Notes: a model not told the origin generated them from the sequence alone. A stretch of 44,661 nt of DNA from Bacillus cereus (GCF_002584535.1 NZ_NUOT01000008.1:472333-516993), one strand, 5' to 3'. Positions 25,060-34,596 are shown, counted from the first letter of the stretch. Numbers and translations: made by a program.

Positions 25060-27414
25060 CTACACCTTTTGATATTGTCTAATCTTTTCTATAAGAGTTT
25101 TCATATTTTCCTTTGCTATTACTGGATTTCTCGCATGTGAATATACAAGAAATTTGGGATGTTTTGCATCAGAAACAATATAAGACCACTCTTTTTCCGT
25201 ATATTTAAATTGAATTCCCTCTAATACTTCGACCTCCCTTTTTTCCATATCTTGCAATAACATTCCCATTACTTTCCCTTTTTCTTTCCACGAACAAACA
25301 ACTTCATCACATAATAAGTAAAGGGGTGGCGATTGCTCTAACATCGTCAACAATGTATTTCCTTGACGAGCAATTAGTTCAAATAATTTTCCAATTCGAT
25401 ATAAACTATCTTGCTGCCATCTCATCTGAGATTCACTTTGTTCACCATACATATAAAAAAGAAGATAGCACTCTCCTAATTTTAATGATAATGGATAAAC
25501 ACTTTCTGTTGTCTCAAGTAATAAATCAGGTACGTCGATTTCTTCACAATTCACACTTTGGTAAATCCCACCATGATTGTCGTATAATTCAAAATTATTC
25601 CCTTGTTCATAAAACATAAGAGCCATATGAGCCCTACTTGATTTCATTAACAATTTAACATGTTCTTTTTTTTCACTAGCATGAACCCATGTAATTGTAC
25701 AACCTAGCTTTTGCAAGAAGGATATAAGTAGGGACTGAAACATTTCATCTCTTTTATTAATAAGAAGGTGAAATGTTTGCTTCTGTATCGTTTCGATATC
25801 TAAAGACGCTAAAACAGATTCAACATATTTTTCTAAACAAATATGTACCGTTTCATTTCGTCCTATTTCTTTATCATACACGTAATGAAATGCTTCTGAC
25901 GTATACAAGTGTTCCAATTCTTTTTGTTGTTTATACGATAGCCGTATACCTTCTTTACCATAGAGTTGAATGACAATTCCTTCTTCTTGTTCAAAGTGAA
26001 TAAAAACGCCTCCGGTACACCCGAACTCATGAATTGCATATCGAAAAGCCGAATCGTTCATCTCTTGACATTCCATCGTATACAAGCCAACCCCATGAAT
26101 TGCATGTAGAAATAACTTTTTAAAAATATCAATTTCTACATCCCTATATCCTCCAACTAATATGCGCTCCCCTTTCGAAAAAAGAGAACCATATGCCATT
26201 GCTACTTTTACAACAAATTGAGGTGTCATTTCTATATTCCCTCTGCCGACCACCCTACTTTTTTGTAACCAACCTGATGTTTTTTCATTTTCAGTGATTC
26301 CTGACGAAGCAATAATCGAGTGACTATCAATAACTTTACCCGGCCATAGTTTTCCATTTTGTTGTATCACTGTATTTTTTCCAATCTGACAATGATCTGC
26401 TACCACACTTTTCTCAAATAAAGTAACATCATCTTTGATCATTGTGTTTTCTCCAACGGTAGCCTCTAATAGCTCACAACGTTTTCCTACATGTGTATGA
26501 GCAAGAATAATACTTTTTTGAAGATTCGCGCGGTCCGATATAGTGCATTGCTTACCGATAATTGAATAAGGATCAATGATCACCCCTGCCCCAATAGTTG
26601 CCCCTTCTCCGATAAAAGACGGTCCTTGTATTTTTGTTCCCTTTTCAATCGTTACTCCTTCTCCCATCCAAACCATCGGTAGTACTTCCGTATAAGAAAT
26701 CGGTACCCGTACTTTCTTTGTAAGTAAGTCAAACTGAGCCTGCCGATATTGATCTAACGTACCAATATCTAACCAATAACCTTCCGCTTCATATCCAAAA
26801 AGCACTTTTTTATTTTCTAACTGTGGAAATACATGCTGACTAAAGTCAAAAAATTGTGCTGATGAAATATAAGAAAAAATTCCGGGGTCCATAATATAAA
26901 TTCCTGTATTTACAATATTGGAAATCACTTCATTCCAACTTGGCTTTTCCATGTAACGCATAATTTCATGCTCTCTATTCATAACAACTGAACCAAATGA
27001 CAGTGGGTTTTCCACTTCCTTCACGAACATCGTAACTAGTCTACCCCTACACTTATGAAATTCAATTCCTTTCGACAAGTTAAAATCTGTCAATGCATCT
27101 CCACTAATTACAACAAATGGCTCATCTAAAAACGATTCTGCTTGCTTAATACTCCCTGCTGTACCAAGTGGTGGTGAATCTTCGAAGTAGTGTAACTTTA
27201 CTCCCCATTTACTCCCATCACCAAAATATCTCTTAATAGCCGCACCCATATATTGAACTGTAATTGCAATCTCATGAATACCATGCCGCCTTAGTAACTC
27301 AATATTATATTCCATAACTGGTTTTTCAAGTAATGGTAACATCGGCTTTGGAAGATTGCATGTTAACGGCCTAAGACGCTTTCCTTTCCCTCCAGCTAAA
27401 ATAACCCCCTTCAT
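25060..27414 (-). CDS. Sugar nucleotidyltransferase fused to a degenerate phosphomannomutase-like domain
   Basis: This protein of about 784 residues has an N-terminal nucleotidyltransferase (LAGGKGKRLRPLT at 6-18, ISGDALTD near 107, WLDIGTLDQY near 216). A left-handed hexapeptide-repeat segment follows (about 250-370; IGEGATIGAGVIIDPYSIIG). The C-terminal region (about 385-784) follows the order of a phosphohexomutase. However, the catalytic phosphoserine loop and the DxDxDR metal loop are not recognisable. The N-terminal activity (NDP-sugar synthesis, mannose-1-P guanylyl or glucose-1-P thymidylyl/uridylyl type) is credible; the mutase is probably dead or regulatory. The ATG at 27420 is an alternative start: the GGAGG site is 4 nt from it and 10 nt from 27414. 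Substrate is unknown. Confidence 0.85.
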   Translation of the reverse strand: MKGVILAGGKGKRLRPLTCNLPKPMLPLLEKPVMEYNIELLRRHGIHEIAITVQYMGAAIKRYFGDGSKWGVKLHYFEDSPPLGTAGSIKQAESFLDEPFVVISGDALTDFNLSKGIEFHKCRGRLVTMFVKEVENPLSFGSVVMNREHEIMRYMEKPSWNEVISNIVNTGIYIMDPGIFSYISSAQFFDFSQHVFPQLENKKVLFGYEAEGYWLDIGTLDQYRQAQFDLLTKKVRVPISYTEVLPMVWMGEGVTIEKGTKIQGPSFIGEGATIGAGVIIDPYSIIGKQCTISDRANLQKSIILAHTHVGKRCELLEATVGENTMIKDDVTLFEKSVVADHCQIGKNTVIQQNGKLWPGKVIDSHSIIASSGITENEKTSGWLQKSRVVGRGNIEMTPQFVVKVAMAYGSLFSKGERILVGGYRDVEIDIFKKLFLHAIHGVGLYTMECQEMNDSAFRYAIHEFGCTGGVFIHFEQEEGIVIQLYGKEGIRLSYKQQKELEHLYTSEAFHYVYDKEIGRNETVHICLEKYVESVLASLDIETIQKQTFHLLINKRDEMFQSLLISFLQKLGCTITWVHASEKKEHVKLLMKSSRAHMALMFYEQGNNFELYDNHGGIYQSVNCEEIDVPDLLLETTESVYPLSLKLGECYLLFYMYGEQSESQMRWQQDSLYRIGKLFELIARQGNTLLTMLEQSPPLYLLCDEVVCSWKEKGKVMGMLLQDMEKREVEVLEGIQFKYTEKEWSYIVSDAKHPKFLVYSHARNPVIAKENMKTLIEKIRQYQKV

Positions 27415-27490
27415 ATACATTCATCCTCCACTTTTATAATGTTGAACGATCTTGTATACCATATGTATGTCACTTATGTAGAAATTAACC

Positions 27491-27545
27491 TTTTCTCTTA
27501 TCAAATTAATAGTAAGCGCTTACTTATTAATTTAATAAGAGAAAA
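27491..27545. repeat. 55-bp near-perfect palindrome with cre-like core
   Basis: The left arm (27491-27517) and right arm (27518-27545) are complementary except for one mismatch and one extra base. The core GTAAGCGCTTAC is a perfect 12-bp palindrome. It matches the cre pattern at all but one fixed position (the first T). The repeat lies about 75-130 nt upstream of the nucleotidyltransferase start. There is no loop or T tail, so an operator or cruciform is more likely than a terminator. Confidence 0.65.
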
Positions 27546-27753
27546 TCATAAAGCGAAACTTCAATCAATTCTCCTCCTTCACTAATTATTCATCTTCACA
27601 AATCGGGCTTTACTAAGTAGTAAGAATTTTACTCTCCTATAACAGCCAAATAAACAAATACCACCTATATTGTTTCATTTTTCCATATCGCATTATGATA
27701 CATCTTATCATCATAAATAAAACAAGACAACGAGCCTTTTTTGTCATGTTTTG

Positions 27754-27786
27754 ACTAAAAAAGCAAGCGATATCTCATCACTTGCT
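27754..27786 (-). terminator. Terminator of the pst-phoU operon
   Basis: On the minus strand AGCAAGTGAT pairs with ATCGCTTGCT (one G-T pair), followed by TTTTTTAG. It begins 13 nt after the phoU stop codon. Confidence 0.85.
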
Positions 27787-27798
27787 GATATTTTCTTC

Positions 27799-28455
27799 CT
27801 ATTCATTTAACAAATAATGTTTCCCTTTCACCAAATAAAAAACATTCTCGGCAATATTTGTAATGTGATCTGCTACACGCTCAATGTAACGTGCAATAAA
27901 AGATAATTGTGTAATTTGCGTAATCGCCTCAGGATGTTCAGGGATAGAGGAAATAAATTCTCGAATCGCTCTCCCGTATATTTCATCAACAGAATCGTCC
28001 AATTCCGCAATTTGTTTTGCAAAGGTTAAATTTTCTTCTTGATATGCTTCTAACGATAAATTTAACATATCCGTAGCAATCGTAAACATCTGTTCTAGAT
28101 TGTGCAAACTGACAGATACATCTTTTTCTCCGAGCCGAATTGTTGATTTAGCAATATTTACGGCATGATCTGCAATACGCTCTAAATCCGTCGCTGTTTT
28201 AATCGAAACAAAAATTCTTCGCAAATCGCTTGCAACAGGTTGCTGCTTTGTAATTAACATAAGTGCTAGGTCATTAATTTCTTCTTCTAAATTATCCATG
28301 CGATAATCACCATCAATGACTTCCAACGCCGTTTCTACATCTCTCTTCTGAAGCCCTTCCATAGAACGAGAAAGAGCTTCTCCTGCCAATTCTCCAAGTT
28401 CAATTACCTTTTGCTGCAATGTTTGTAGATCATAATGAAATTGCTCCCTTACCAT
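27799..28455 (-). CDS. phoU: Phosphate transport system regulator PhoU
   Basis: The 218-residue all-helical PhoU protein has two three-helix PhoU repeats. Metal-binding E/DxxxD patterns are visible in each half (ATDLERIADHAVNIAK and IARYIERVADHITNIAE). PhoU links Pst transport state to PhoR signalling and limits phosphate uptake. An upstream ATG at 28485 is in frame, but the GGGGGAAG ribosome site favours 28455. It is the last gene of the operon, separated from pstB by a hairpin at 28488-28521. Confidence 0.94.
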   Translation of the reverse strand: MVREQFHYDLQTLQQKVIELGELAGEALSRSMEGLQKRDVETALEVIDGDYRMDNLEEEINDLALMLITKQQPVASDLRRIFVSIKTATDLERIADHAVNIAKSTIRLGEKDVSVSLHNLEQMFTIATDMLNLSLEAYQEENLTFAKQIAELDDSVDEIYGRAIREFISSIPEHPEAITQITQLSFIARYIERVADHITNIAENVFYLVKGKHYLLNE

Positions 28456-28487
28456 GTTTCTTCCCCCTTTATTTATTACATACATAA

Positions 28488-28521
28488 AAAATGATAAATG
28501 CCCCTTTTAAGAGGGGCATTT
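28488..28521 (-). terminator. Intercistronic hairpin between pstB and phoU
   Basis: AAATGCCCC and GGGGCATTT are exact complements with an 8-nt loop, followed on the minus strand by ATCATTTTTTATG. It could lower phoU expression relative to pstB by partial termination or act as an RNA processing stop. Confidence 0.65.
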
Positions 28522-28548
28522 ACTCTTATATAAGCTGCTCTGATCATA

Positions 28549-29364
28549 TTAACCAAATCGTCCTGTAATATAATCTTCTGTTCGTTTATCTGTAGGTGTC
28601 GTAAATAATTTGTTTGTATCTGTATATTCAACAACCTCACCACTTAAGAAGAAAGCTGTCTTATCAGAGATACGTGCTGCTTGTTGCATATTATGCGTTA
28701 CAATGACAATACTAAAATCTTTCTTTAACTCTTGAATTAATTCTTCAACTTTTAGTGTAGAAATCGGATCCAATGCTGATGTCGGTTCATCCATTAAAAT
28801 TACATCCGGTTCAATTGCTAAACAACGTGCGATACATAAACGCTGTTGTTGTCCACCAGATAAACCGTATGCGTTATCATGTAATCGATCTTTTAATTCA
28901 TCCCAAATCGCGGCACCACGTAAACTTTTTTCAACAATTTCATCAAGTGTTTTCTTATCACGAATACCATGAATCTTTGGACCATAAGCAATATTTTCAT
29001 AGATAGATTTCGGAAATGGGTTCGGCTTTTGGAATACCATTCCAACATGCGTACGTAGTTCTTCAACGGGATATGACTTATCAAAAATATTTCGATCTCG
29101 ATATTCAATGACTCCCGTCGTGCGAACGATAGGTACGAGTTCTACCATGCGATTTAATGTTTTTAAATATGTTGATTTTCCACAACCACTCGGCCCAATA
29201 ATTGCCGTTACTTCATTCTCATGAATACTTAAATTAACATCTTTTAACGCATGATCTTCTCCATACCATAAGTTTAAGTTTTTTGTATCGAATACAATCT
29301 TCTTCGCCGCTGATTCAACTTTCGTTTCATTTTTCACCTGTACGTTTACTACTGTTGCTACCAT
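28549..29364 (-). CDS. pstB: Phosphate ABC transporter ATP-binding protein
   Basis: This 271-residue ABC ATPase energises the PstCA channel. Walker [10 protein letters not shown] is at 57-65, the Q-loop [14 protein letters not shown] is near 107-120, signature LSGGQQQR near 170 and Walker [14 protein letters not shown] near 190. About 25 residues precede the usual start of the fold. The first in-frame ATG (29382) contains the GGGG ribosome site itself, so 29364 is preferred. A single pstB is present, whereas B. subtilis has pstBA and pstBB. Confidence 0.96.
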   Translation of the reverse strand: MVATVVNVQVKNETKVESAAKKIVFDTKNLNLWYGEDHALKDVNLSIHENEVTAIIGPSGCGKSTYLKTLNRMVELVPIVRTTGVIEYRDRNIFDKSYPVEELRTHVGMVFQKPNPFPKSIYENIAYGPKIHGIRDKKTLDEIVEKSLRGAAIWDELKDRLHDNAYGLSGGQQQRLCIARCLAIEPDVILMDEPTSALDPISTLKVEELIQELKKDFSIVIVTHNMQQAARISDKTAFFLSGEVVEYTDTNKLFTTPTDKRTEDYITGRFG

Positions 29365-29385
29365 TTTGAATTCCCCTTTCATCCA

Positions 29386-30252
29386 CTACTTACGATTTCG
29401 TAACCATAAGACAACCGCATTCATAATAAGCAACAATCCTAATAAAACAATCATACCGGCTGCTGCTACATGCTGAAATTCCTCTTGCGGTCTACTCATC
29501 CAATTAAAAATTTGAATCGGTAAAACTGTAAATCTATCAAACATGTTAAGTGGGATATAATTAGCGAAAGCAAGCGCTCCAATGACTAATAGTGGTGCTG
29601 CTTCTCCAATTGCTCTCGATAAGGCCAAAACACATCCCGTTAAAATTCCTGGCAAGGCAGTTGGCAATACAATCTTATACATTGTTTGCCATTTTGTAGC
29701 ACCAATGCCATACGAAGCTTCTAACAGAGAACGCGGCACCATACGAATCGCTTCTTGACTCGATACAACGACAGTTGGTAATACAAGAAGACTCATCGTA
29801 AACGCTGCGGTTATTATACTCTCCCCTAACTGAAGACCGTATACAAAAATTGTTAAACCAAGCAATCCAAACACAACCGATGGCACACCTGCTAATGTTT
29901 GAATATTTAATTCTACAATTCTTGTGAATACAGATTGCCTTGCATAATGTTCTAAATAAAGAGCTGTACCTACTCCAAATACAAAGGAAACCGGCACTAC
30001 TATACTCATAAATAAAATTGTTCCTGACAATGCAGCGGCAATACCAGCTTGCTTTGGATTACGTGAAGCAAAGTTCATAAGAAAATCTATCGAAAGGTAA
30101 CTTACACCTTTTTCAAAGATTTGATACAGTAATAAAATTAGTATGCAAATAGAGAATAGCATTGTCATATAAGAAATTGCCTTATATATTTGATCCTTCC
30201 AAAAACGTATTACCATATTTTCTTTTATTTTCTCATGATTCAGCATTCGCAT
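29386..30252 (-). CDS. pstA: Phosphate ABC transporter permease PstA
   Basis: This 288-residue inner-membrane subunit has about six transmembrane helices. The EAA loop EASYGIGATKWQTMYKIVLPTALPG (near 180-204) contacts PstB. The motif GEAAPLLVIGAL follows. It pairs with PstC to form the phosphate channel. The start ATG follows AAAGGTGATATAAG, which also contains the pstC stop codon, so the genes nearly abut and translation is probably coupled. The C-terminus ends in RNRK on the cytoplasmic side. Confidence 0.96.
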   Translation of the reverse strand: MRMLNHEKIKENMVIRFWKDQIYKAISYMTMLFSICILILLLYQIFEKGVSYLSIDFLMNFASRNPKQAGIAAALSGTILFMSIVVPVSFVFGVGTALYLEHYARQSVFTRIVELNIQTLAGVPSVVFGLLGLTIFVYGLQLGESIITAAFTMSLLVLPTVVVSSQEAIRMVPRSLLEASYGIGATKWQTMYKIVLPTALPGILTGCVLALSRAIGEAAPLLVIGALAFANYIPLNMFDRFTVLPIQIFNWMSRPQEEFQHVAAAGMIVLLGLLLIMNAVVLWLRNRK

Positions 30253-30253
30253 C

Positions 30254-31204
30254 TTATATCACCTTTCTAAAACGGCGCATAACCTGCTGCGAAATTATAT
30301 TCATCATGAATGTAAACATGAGTAACGTCGCTCCTACAGCGTACATGCTGTAGTACGTGGTCGTTCCATGGGGAGCATCACCTAAGCTTACTTGCACAAT
30401 ATAAGCCGTTAACGTTTGAATCGAATGCGTCGGATCTATCGATACATTTGGAGTTGAACCTCCAGCAACGACAACAATCATCGTTTCACCAATCGCACGT
30501 GAAGCCGCTAATAGGATTGCAGCCATAATACCGGTAAACGCCGCTGGAAACACAACCTTTCGCACAGTTTCAAAACGCGTTGCCCCTAGCCCAAGCGAAG
30601 CCTCTTTTATTCCTGTAGATACAGCCCTCATCGCATCTTCAGAAAGCGAAGCGATTGTCGGGACCATCATAATCCCTATAACTATGCCTGGACTAATTGC
30701 ATTAAAGAACTGTAAATCTGGAATGACACGCTGTAAGGCCGGTGTGACGATTGTTAAAGCAAAAAATCCATATACTATTGTAGGAACACCTGCTAATAGC
30801 TCTAAAATAGGCTTTAGTATTTTTCTAACAAAGGGTGAAGCATATTCATTTAAAAATACGGCACATCCTAATCCAATTGGAATAGCTACTATCATCGCAA
30901 TTGTTGTTACAAGTACGGTCCCACATATAAGGGGAAGTATCCCAAACTTAGGTTCTTCAAAAAATGGTAACCATTCTTTTTCAGTGAAAAAAGAATACAT
31001 TGGTATTTCACGAAAAAACATAATCGTTTCATTCGCTAGTGTAACGATAATGCCGATCGTTGTTATAATAGATACACTAGCAATTGCCTTTAATAGTAAT
31101 GGAACTATTTGATTGATTCGCTGCGTTTTCTTTCTTTTGATTGTATTTCTTTCAATCAAATGTTGCACAGAAAATGTAATTTGACTTTTGTCATTTCGAG
31201 CCAA
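30254..31204 (-). CDS. pstC: Phosphate ABC transporter permease PstC
   Basis: This 316-residue permease has a basic N-terminus, then about six or seven membrane helices. The EAA loop EASLGLGATRFETVRKVVFPAA lies near 205-226, followed by GETMIVVVAGG. It is the partner of PstA. The start is a TTG (TTGGCTCGA) with an AAAGGGG site about 8 nt upstream. No better ATG in frame was seen. Confidence 0.95.
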   Translation of the reverse strand: MARNDKSQITFSVQHLIERNTIKRKKTQRINQIVPLLLKAIASVSIITTIGIIVTLANETIMFFREIPMYSFFTEKEWLPFFEEPKFGILPLICGTVLVTTIAMIVAIPIGLGCAVFLNEYASPFVRKILKPILELLAGVPTIVYGFFALTIVTPALQRVIPDLQFFNAISPGIVIGIMMVPTIASLSEDAMRAVSTGIKEASLGLGATRFETVRKVVFPAAFTGIMAAILLAASRAIGETMIVVVAGGSTPNVSIDPTHSIQTLTAYIVQVSLGDAPHGTTTYYSMYAVGATLLMFTFMMNIISQQVMRRFRKVI

Positions 31205-31231
31205 AGATGAAAACCCCTTTCCACCCTGACA

Positions 31232-32149
31232 TTATCTTTTTATTTCTGTTAACATTCGCAGCTGTTCACTATATTTCTTTTGCGGTAACTTAACATATCC
31301 GACTTCTTCAGCAAGACTACCCGCATGTTGCATCATAAATGTCATATACTCTGCCACACTACTTTTATTTCGAATCGAAGCATGATTTACATAAGCAAAC
31401 AGTGACCTAGACAATGGTTTATAAACACCAGATTGAATGGTTTCTTTCGTTGGTAGTACACCGTTTACCTTTATAGCTTTTACCTTATCTCGATTTGCCA
31501 TATAATACGCGTATCCCACAAATGCAATTGCATTTTTATCATTCATTACCCCTTGCATAATGACTTGATCGTCTTCAGATAAAGAAGTTGTTTTTGCAAG
31601 GCGGTTGTCTTGCAGGACAACACTTTGAAAATAATCATAAGTACCCGAATCAACACCCGGTGCATAAAATTGTACCTCTTCATGCGGCCATTTCGGATGA
31701 ATATGTGACCATCGTTTCGTTTTCCCATTTTCACTCCATAATAGACGTAATTCTTCTATTGTCATATTATCTACCCATGTATTTTGACGATTCACAATGA
31801 TTGTGAGGCCATCATAAGCAATTTCAAATGGTGTAAACTGGATGGAGTTTTTTCTCATAAAATCTTCTTCTACTTGTTTCATCTTACGTGAAGCATTATT
31901 TATATCCACTTCACCTTTTCCAAAACGATGGAATCCTCCTCCTGTCCCAGATATACTAATAGAAATTTTTACACGTGGTTCTTTTTTTGAGTATTCTTCC
32001 GCTATCGCTTCCATAATAGGAAAGACGGTTGAGGATCCATCAACTCTCACTTCCCTCACATCATTAGCAGCGGATGAAGTAGACACATCAGAAAACATAA
32101 AACATGTCGATATTGATAAAATCTTGATACATTTTCTTGTCCACTTCAC
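31232..32149 (-). CDS. pstS: Phosphate-binding protein PstS
   Basis: This is a 305-residue substrate-binding protein. Phosphate-binding elements are present: VDGSSTVFPI at about 36-45, SGTGGGFHRF at about 67-76 and GVDSGTYDYF near 165. The signal sequence is odd. The hydrophobic part is short (ILSISTCFMF). The only lipobox candidate is ISTC at about residue 16, with an unfavourable Thr before Cys. A SPase I site after STSSA is possible instead. Start is a GTG at 7-nt spacing from a perfect AGGAGG. It is the first gene of the pst operon, under the Pho box at 32212-32261. Confidence 0.94.
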   Translation of the reverse strand: MKWTRKCIKILSISTCFMFSDVSTSSAANDVREVRVDGSSTVFPIMEAIAEEYSKKEPRVKISISISGTGGGFHRFGKGEVDINNASRKMKQVEEDFMRKNSIQFTPFEIAYDGLTIIVNRQNTWVDNMTIEELRLLWSENGKTKRWSHIHPKWPHEEVQFYAPGVDSGTYDYFQSVVLQDNRLAKTTSLSEDDQVIMQGVMNDKNAIAFVGYAYYMANRDKVKAIKVNGVLPTKETIQSGVYKPLSRSLFAYVNHASIRNKSSVAEYMTFMMQHAGSLAEEVGYVKLPQKKYSEQLRMLTEIKR

Positions 32150-32196
32150 GTGTAGTCCTCCTAGAAGTATCCCGAAGTAACAGGATTACAGATATA

Positions 32197-32202
32197 AGAA
32201 TA
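32197..32202 (-). promoter_or_regulatory. Candidate -10 element of the pst promoter
   Basis: TATTCT on the minus strand lies 9 nt downstream of the last Pho repeat. PhoP-activated promoters lack a good -35 box, and none is seen here. Confidence 0.5.
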
Positions 32203-32211
32203 CTGCCTAAC

Positions 32212-32261
32212 TATTAATTCGGTTTTAATAATTTGTAAAAGTTTTGTAAAGTTCAACTTAA
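32212..32261 (-). promoter_or_regulatory. Pho box: five TTNANA direct repeats, 11-bp period
   Basis: On the minus strand TTAAGT, TTTACA, TTTACA, TTAAAA and TTAATA occur exactly 11 bp apart (start to start). This matches the PhoP-binding pattern TT(A/T/C)ACA-N5 known from B. subtilis. The array ends about 63 nt upstream of the pstS GTG. It predicts strong induction of pstSCAB-phoU by phosphate starvation. Confidence 0.88.
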
Positions 32262-32412
32262 TGTGAAGGATACGATGCTCCTTTCTCTTATTTACTTCTT
32301 TTCTCAAAAGTAAATATATGACCGGTCATACTATGAGAAAGTTCATTTTTCAGCACCGAATTTTGTATATATGATATGCTCGTCCACAATTACTAAACTC
32401 TATGCACAAAAT

Positions 32413-32448
32413 ACAAAAAAAAGCACACTATCTTTTGAGATAGTGTGC
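32413..32448 (-). terminator. Terminator of pbpA
   Basis: GCACACTATCT and AGATAGTGTGC are exact 11-bp complements with a 4-nt loop, followed on the minus strand by TTTTTTTTGT. It is 15 nt after the pbpA stop. Confidence 0.92.
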
Positions 32449-32463
32449 CAAATTCACATATTT

Positions 32464-34560
32464 TTATTCTTCTTCTTTATTCTTCGGTGCTTCCCCTGTA
32501 ACTTCTTGTTTTTTCAATTCAAAGTAAGCATCCATAATTTCACGACCAATGTATCCATTAATACCAGTTTTATCATCATGTACCCATGGAACAACAACAG
32601 AGAACGCCACTTCTGGATTATCCAGCGGTGCATAACCTACTAACGTTAAGTTATAAATGATTTTGCGCTGACCATTTGCATCTCTTCCAATTGCTTTATC
32701 ACCGCCGTAAGGTATCTGAGCTGTTCCAGTTTTTCCAGCAGCTTTATATGGTGCACCAGTAAAGTATCTTGTCCCAGTGCCCCCCTGTTCATTGAACACT
32801 TGTCTAAATCCTTCTTGCACACGCTTAATTTGTTCTTCAGGCATATCAACACGATTTAATACTTTCGGTTCCATCGATTCAATTACTTTTCCAACTTCAT
32901 CTGGTTTCGAGGTTGGTTGACGAATTTCTTTTACAACTTGTGGTTGCATACGATAACCACCGTTTGCAATTGTAGATACATATTGTGCAAGCTGAAGTGG
33001 TGTATAGTTATCATACTGTCCAATTGCTAAGTCTAATAAGAAACCAGGCGTATATTCTGGACCTTTAAGTCCTGCTGTTTCATTCGGTAAGTCAATACCT
33101 GTTTTTACTCCAAGACCAAACTGACTGAAATAATAACGCATATCCTCAAATGCTTTTTTCTTAATATCTAATGTACCACCTCTAACATATGGTACTCCAG
33201 CAATATTCATGGCTGTTTTAAACATGTATACGTTAGATGACATTTTCAAAGCGGTAAGGTCATCAATAGAGCCCATCGTTTTCCAAGAAGATTTTATTGG
33301 TGTACCTTTTAATTTAATTGGTTCATCTAGTAATACTGTTCCAGGTTGAATTGCTCCTGTTTGATATCCGGTAAGCACTGTTGCACCTTTTACAGTTGAA
33401 CCCATCGGATAGGAACTTGTCATTGTTCCTAATGCATAGTCTTTCACTTCTTTTTTTCCATCTTCTTCTACGAGCTGTTTTCCAGCCATAGATAACACTT
33501 CGCCATTTTTCGGATTCATCATCACAACAAATGCACGATCTAAGAGAGGTTCTGCACCTTGATATTTCATTAAGTTCTTTTCAAGAATTTCTTCTACACG
33601 TTTTTGCAATTCCATATCAATTGTTAAATTTAGGTCATTTCCTCGTTGCCCTTTAGATACATTTATCGTTTCTAAAATATTTCCGTCTTTATCTGTAATA
33701 TTTCGCACTTCTGCTTTTGTACCGTGAAGCGTATCCTCATATTGCTGTTCAATGTAACTTTTACCGACGCGGTCATTACGGTTATAGTCCCTAACAAGGA
33801 AATAATCTAGTCTTTCCCTTGGCAATCCTTCATCTGAGCTTGTTACACCACCAAGTACACTGCGGAACATGTCATCATAAGTGTATTTACGGTCCCAATC
33901 AACTGTCGTATCTATACCTGGTAACAACGCTAAATTTTCACTGATAATTGCATATTCTTGTGGTGTTACATCTTTTTTTATAATTTGCGGCGTCATTGCA
34001 TATCCGCCGTCCATTTTACTCTTAATCGCAAGTATTTCTAAATCTTCCGCTGTTAACTGATTTATTTCTTCCTCTGTCACGCGATTACGCTGACGCTCTG
34101 CCATTTCTTTATCATCAATTTTCTTTGCTTTAAATTCCGCTTGGTCTTTCTTTGTAATCTTTTCTTTTGCTTCTTTTTCGTGTAAAGAAAGCCAATAATC
34201 TTTTTTATCACGTTCTGTTAATTTATCCGGCGATACTTCTATTAGCTTAGCAAGTTTTTTCGCTGTCTCTAAACGTTCTTCCGAAGTGGATCCTTTCATT
34301 CTTGTAAACGTAATTGTACGAACTGGATTATTGTCCACAACCGGTCGACCATATCTGTCAAAGATTTTCCCGCGTGGAACCGGATTACTTACTGTTGAAT
34401 TTTCTTTTTTTTCAACCTCATTTTTATAATCTTCACCATGTACAATTTGTACCATTCCAAGCTTTACAATAATCGCTGAAAACATTAAAAACACACAAAA
34501 AAACAACACGTTAAGCCGGAACGGAACGTGGGTCTTCTTTTTTTTCTTCTTTTTACTCAT
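32464..34560 (-). CDS. pbpA: Penicillin-binding protein 2 (class B transpeptidase PbpA)
   Basis: This is a membrane-anchored peptidoglycan transpeptidase of about 698 residues for lateral wall elongation. After a lysine-rich start (SKKKKKKK) there is one membrane helix (LNVLFFCVFLMFSAIIVKL). A dimerisation/pedestal domain follows, with a long charged insertion (about 100-170). The transpeptidase domain has SxxK in YPMGSTVKG, SxN in KMSSNVYM and KTG in AAGKTGTAQIPYGG. The ATG at 34560 lies 5 nt after GAGGGGG; the longer frame to 34578 includes the ribosome site. In B. subtilis PbpA determines rod shape. It is monocistronic with its own terminator. Confidence 0.95.
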   Translation of the reverse strand: MSKKKKKKKTHVPFRLNVLFFCVFLMFSAIIVKLGMVQIVHGEDYKNEVEKKENSTVSNPVPRGKIFDRYGRPVVDNNPVRTITFTRMKGSTSEERLETAKKLAKLIEVSPDKLTERDKKDYWLSLHEKEAKEKITKKDQAEFKAKKIDDKEMAERQRNRVTEEEINQLTAEDLEILAIKSKMDGGYAMTPQIIKKDVTPQEYAIISENLALLPGIDTTVDWDRKYTYDDMFRSVLGGVTSSDEGLPRERLDYFLVRDYNRNDRVGKSYIEQQYEDTLHGTKAEVRNITDKDGNILETINVSKGQRGNDLNLTIDMELQKRVEEILEKNLMKYQGAEPLLDRAFVVMMNPKNGEVLSMAGKQLVEEDGKKEVKDYALGTMTSSYPMGSTVKGATVLTGYQTGAIQPGTVLLDEPIKLKGTPIKSSWKTMGSIDDLTALKMSSNVYMFKTAMNIAGVPYVRGGTLDIKKKAFEDMRYYFSQFGLGVKTGIDLPNETAGLKGPEYTPGFLLDLAIGQYDNYTPLQLAQYVSTIANGGYRMQPQVVKEIRQPTSKPDEVGKVIESMEPKVLNRVDMPEEQIKRVQEGFRQVFNEQGGTGTRYFTGAPYKAAGKTGTAQIPYGGDKAIGRDANGQRKIIYNLTLVGYAPLDNPEVAFSVVVPWVHDDKTGINGYIGREIMDAYFELKKQEVTGEAPKNKEEE

Positions 34561-34596
34561 ACGAACCCCCTCTACCAACAGCTATGTAATAGGAAA

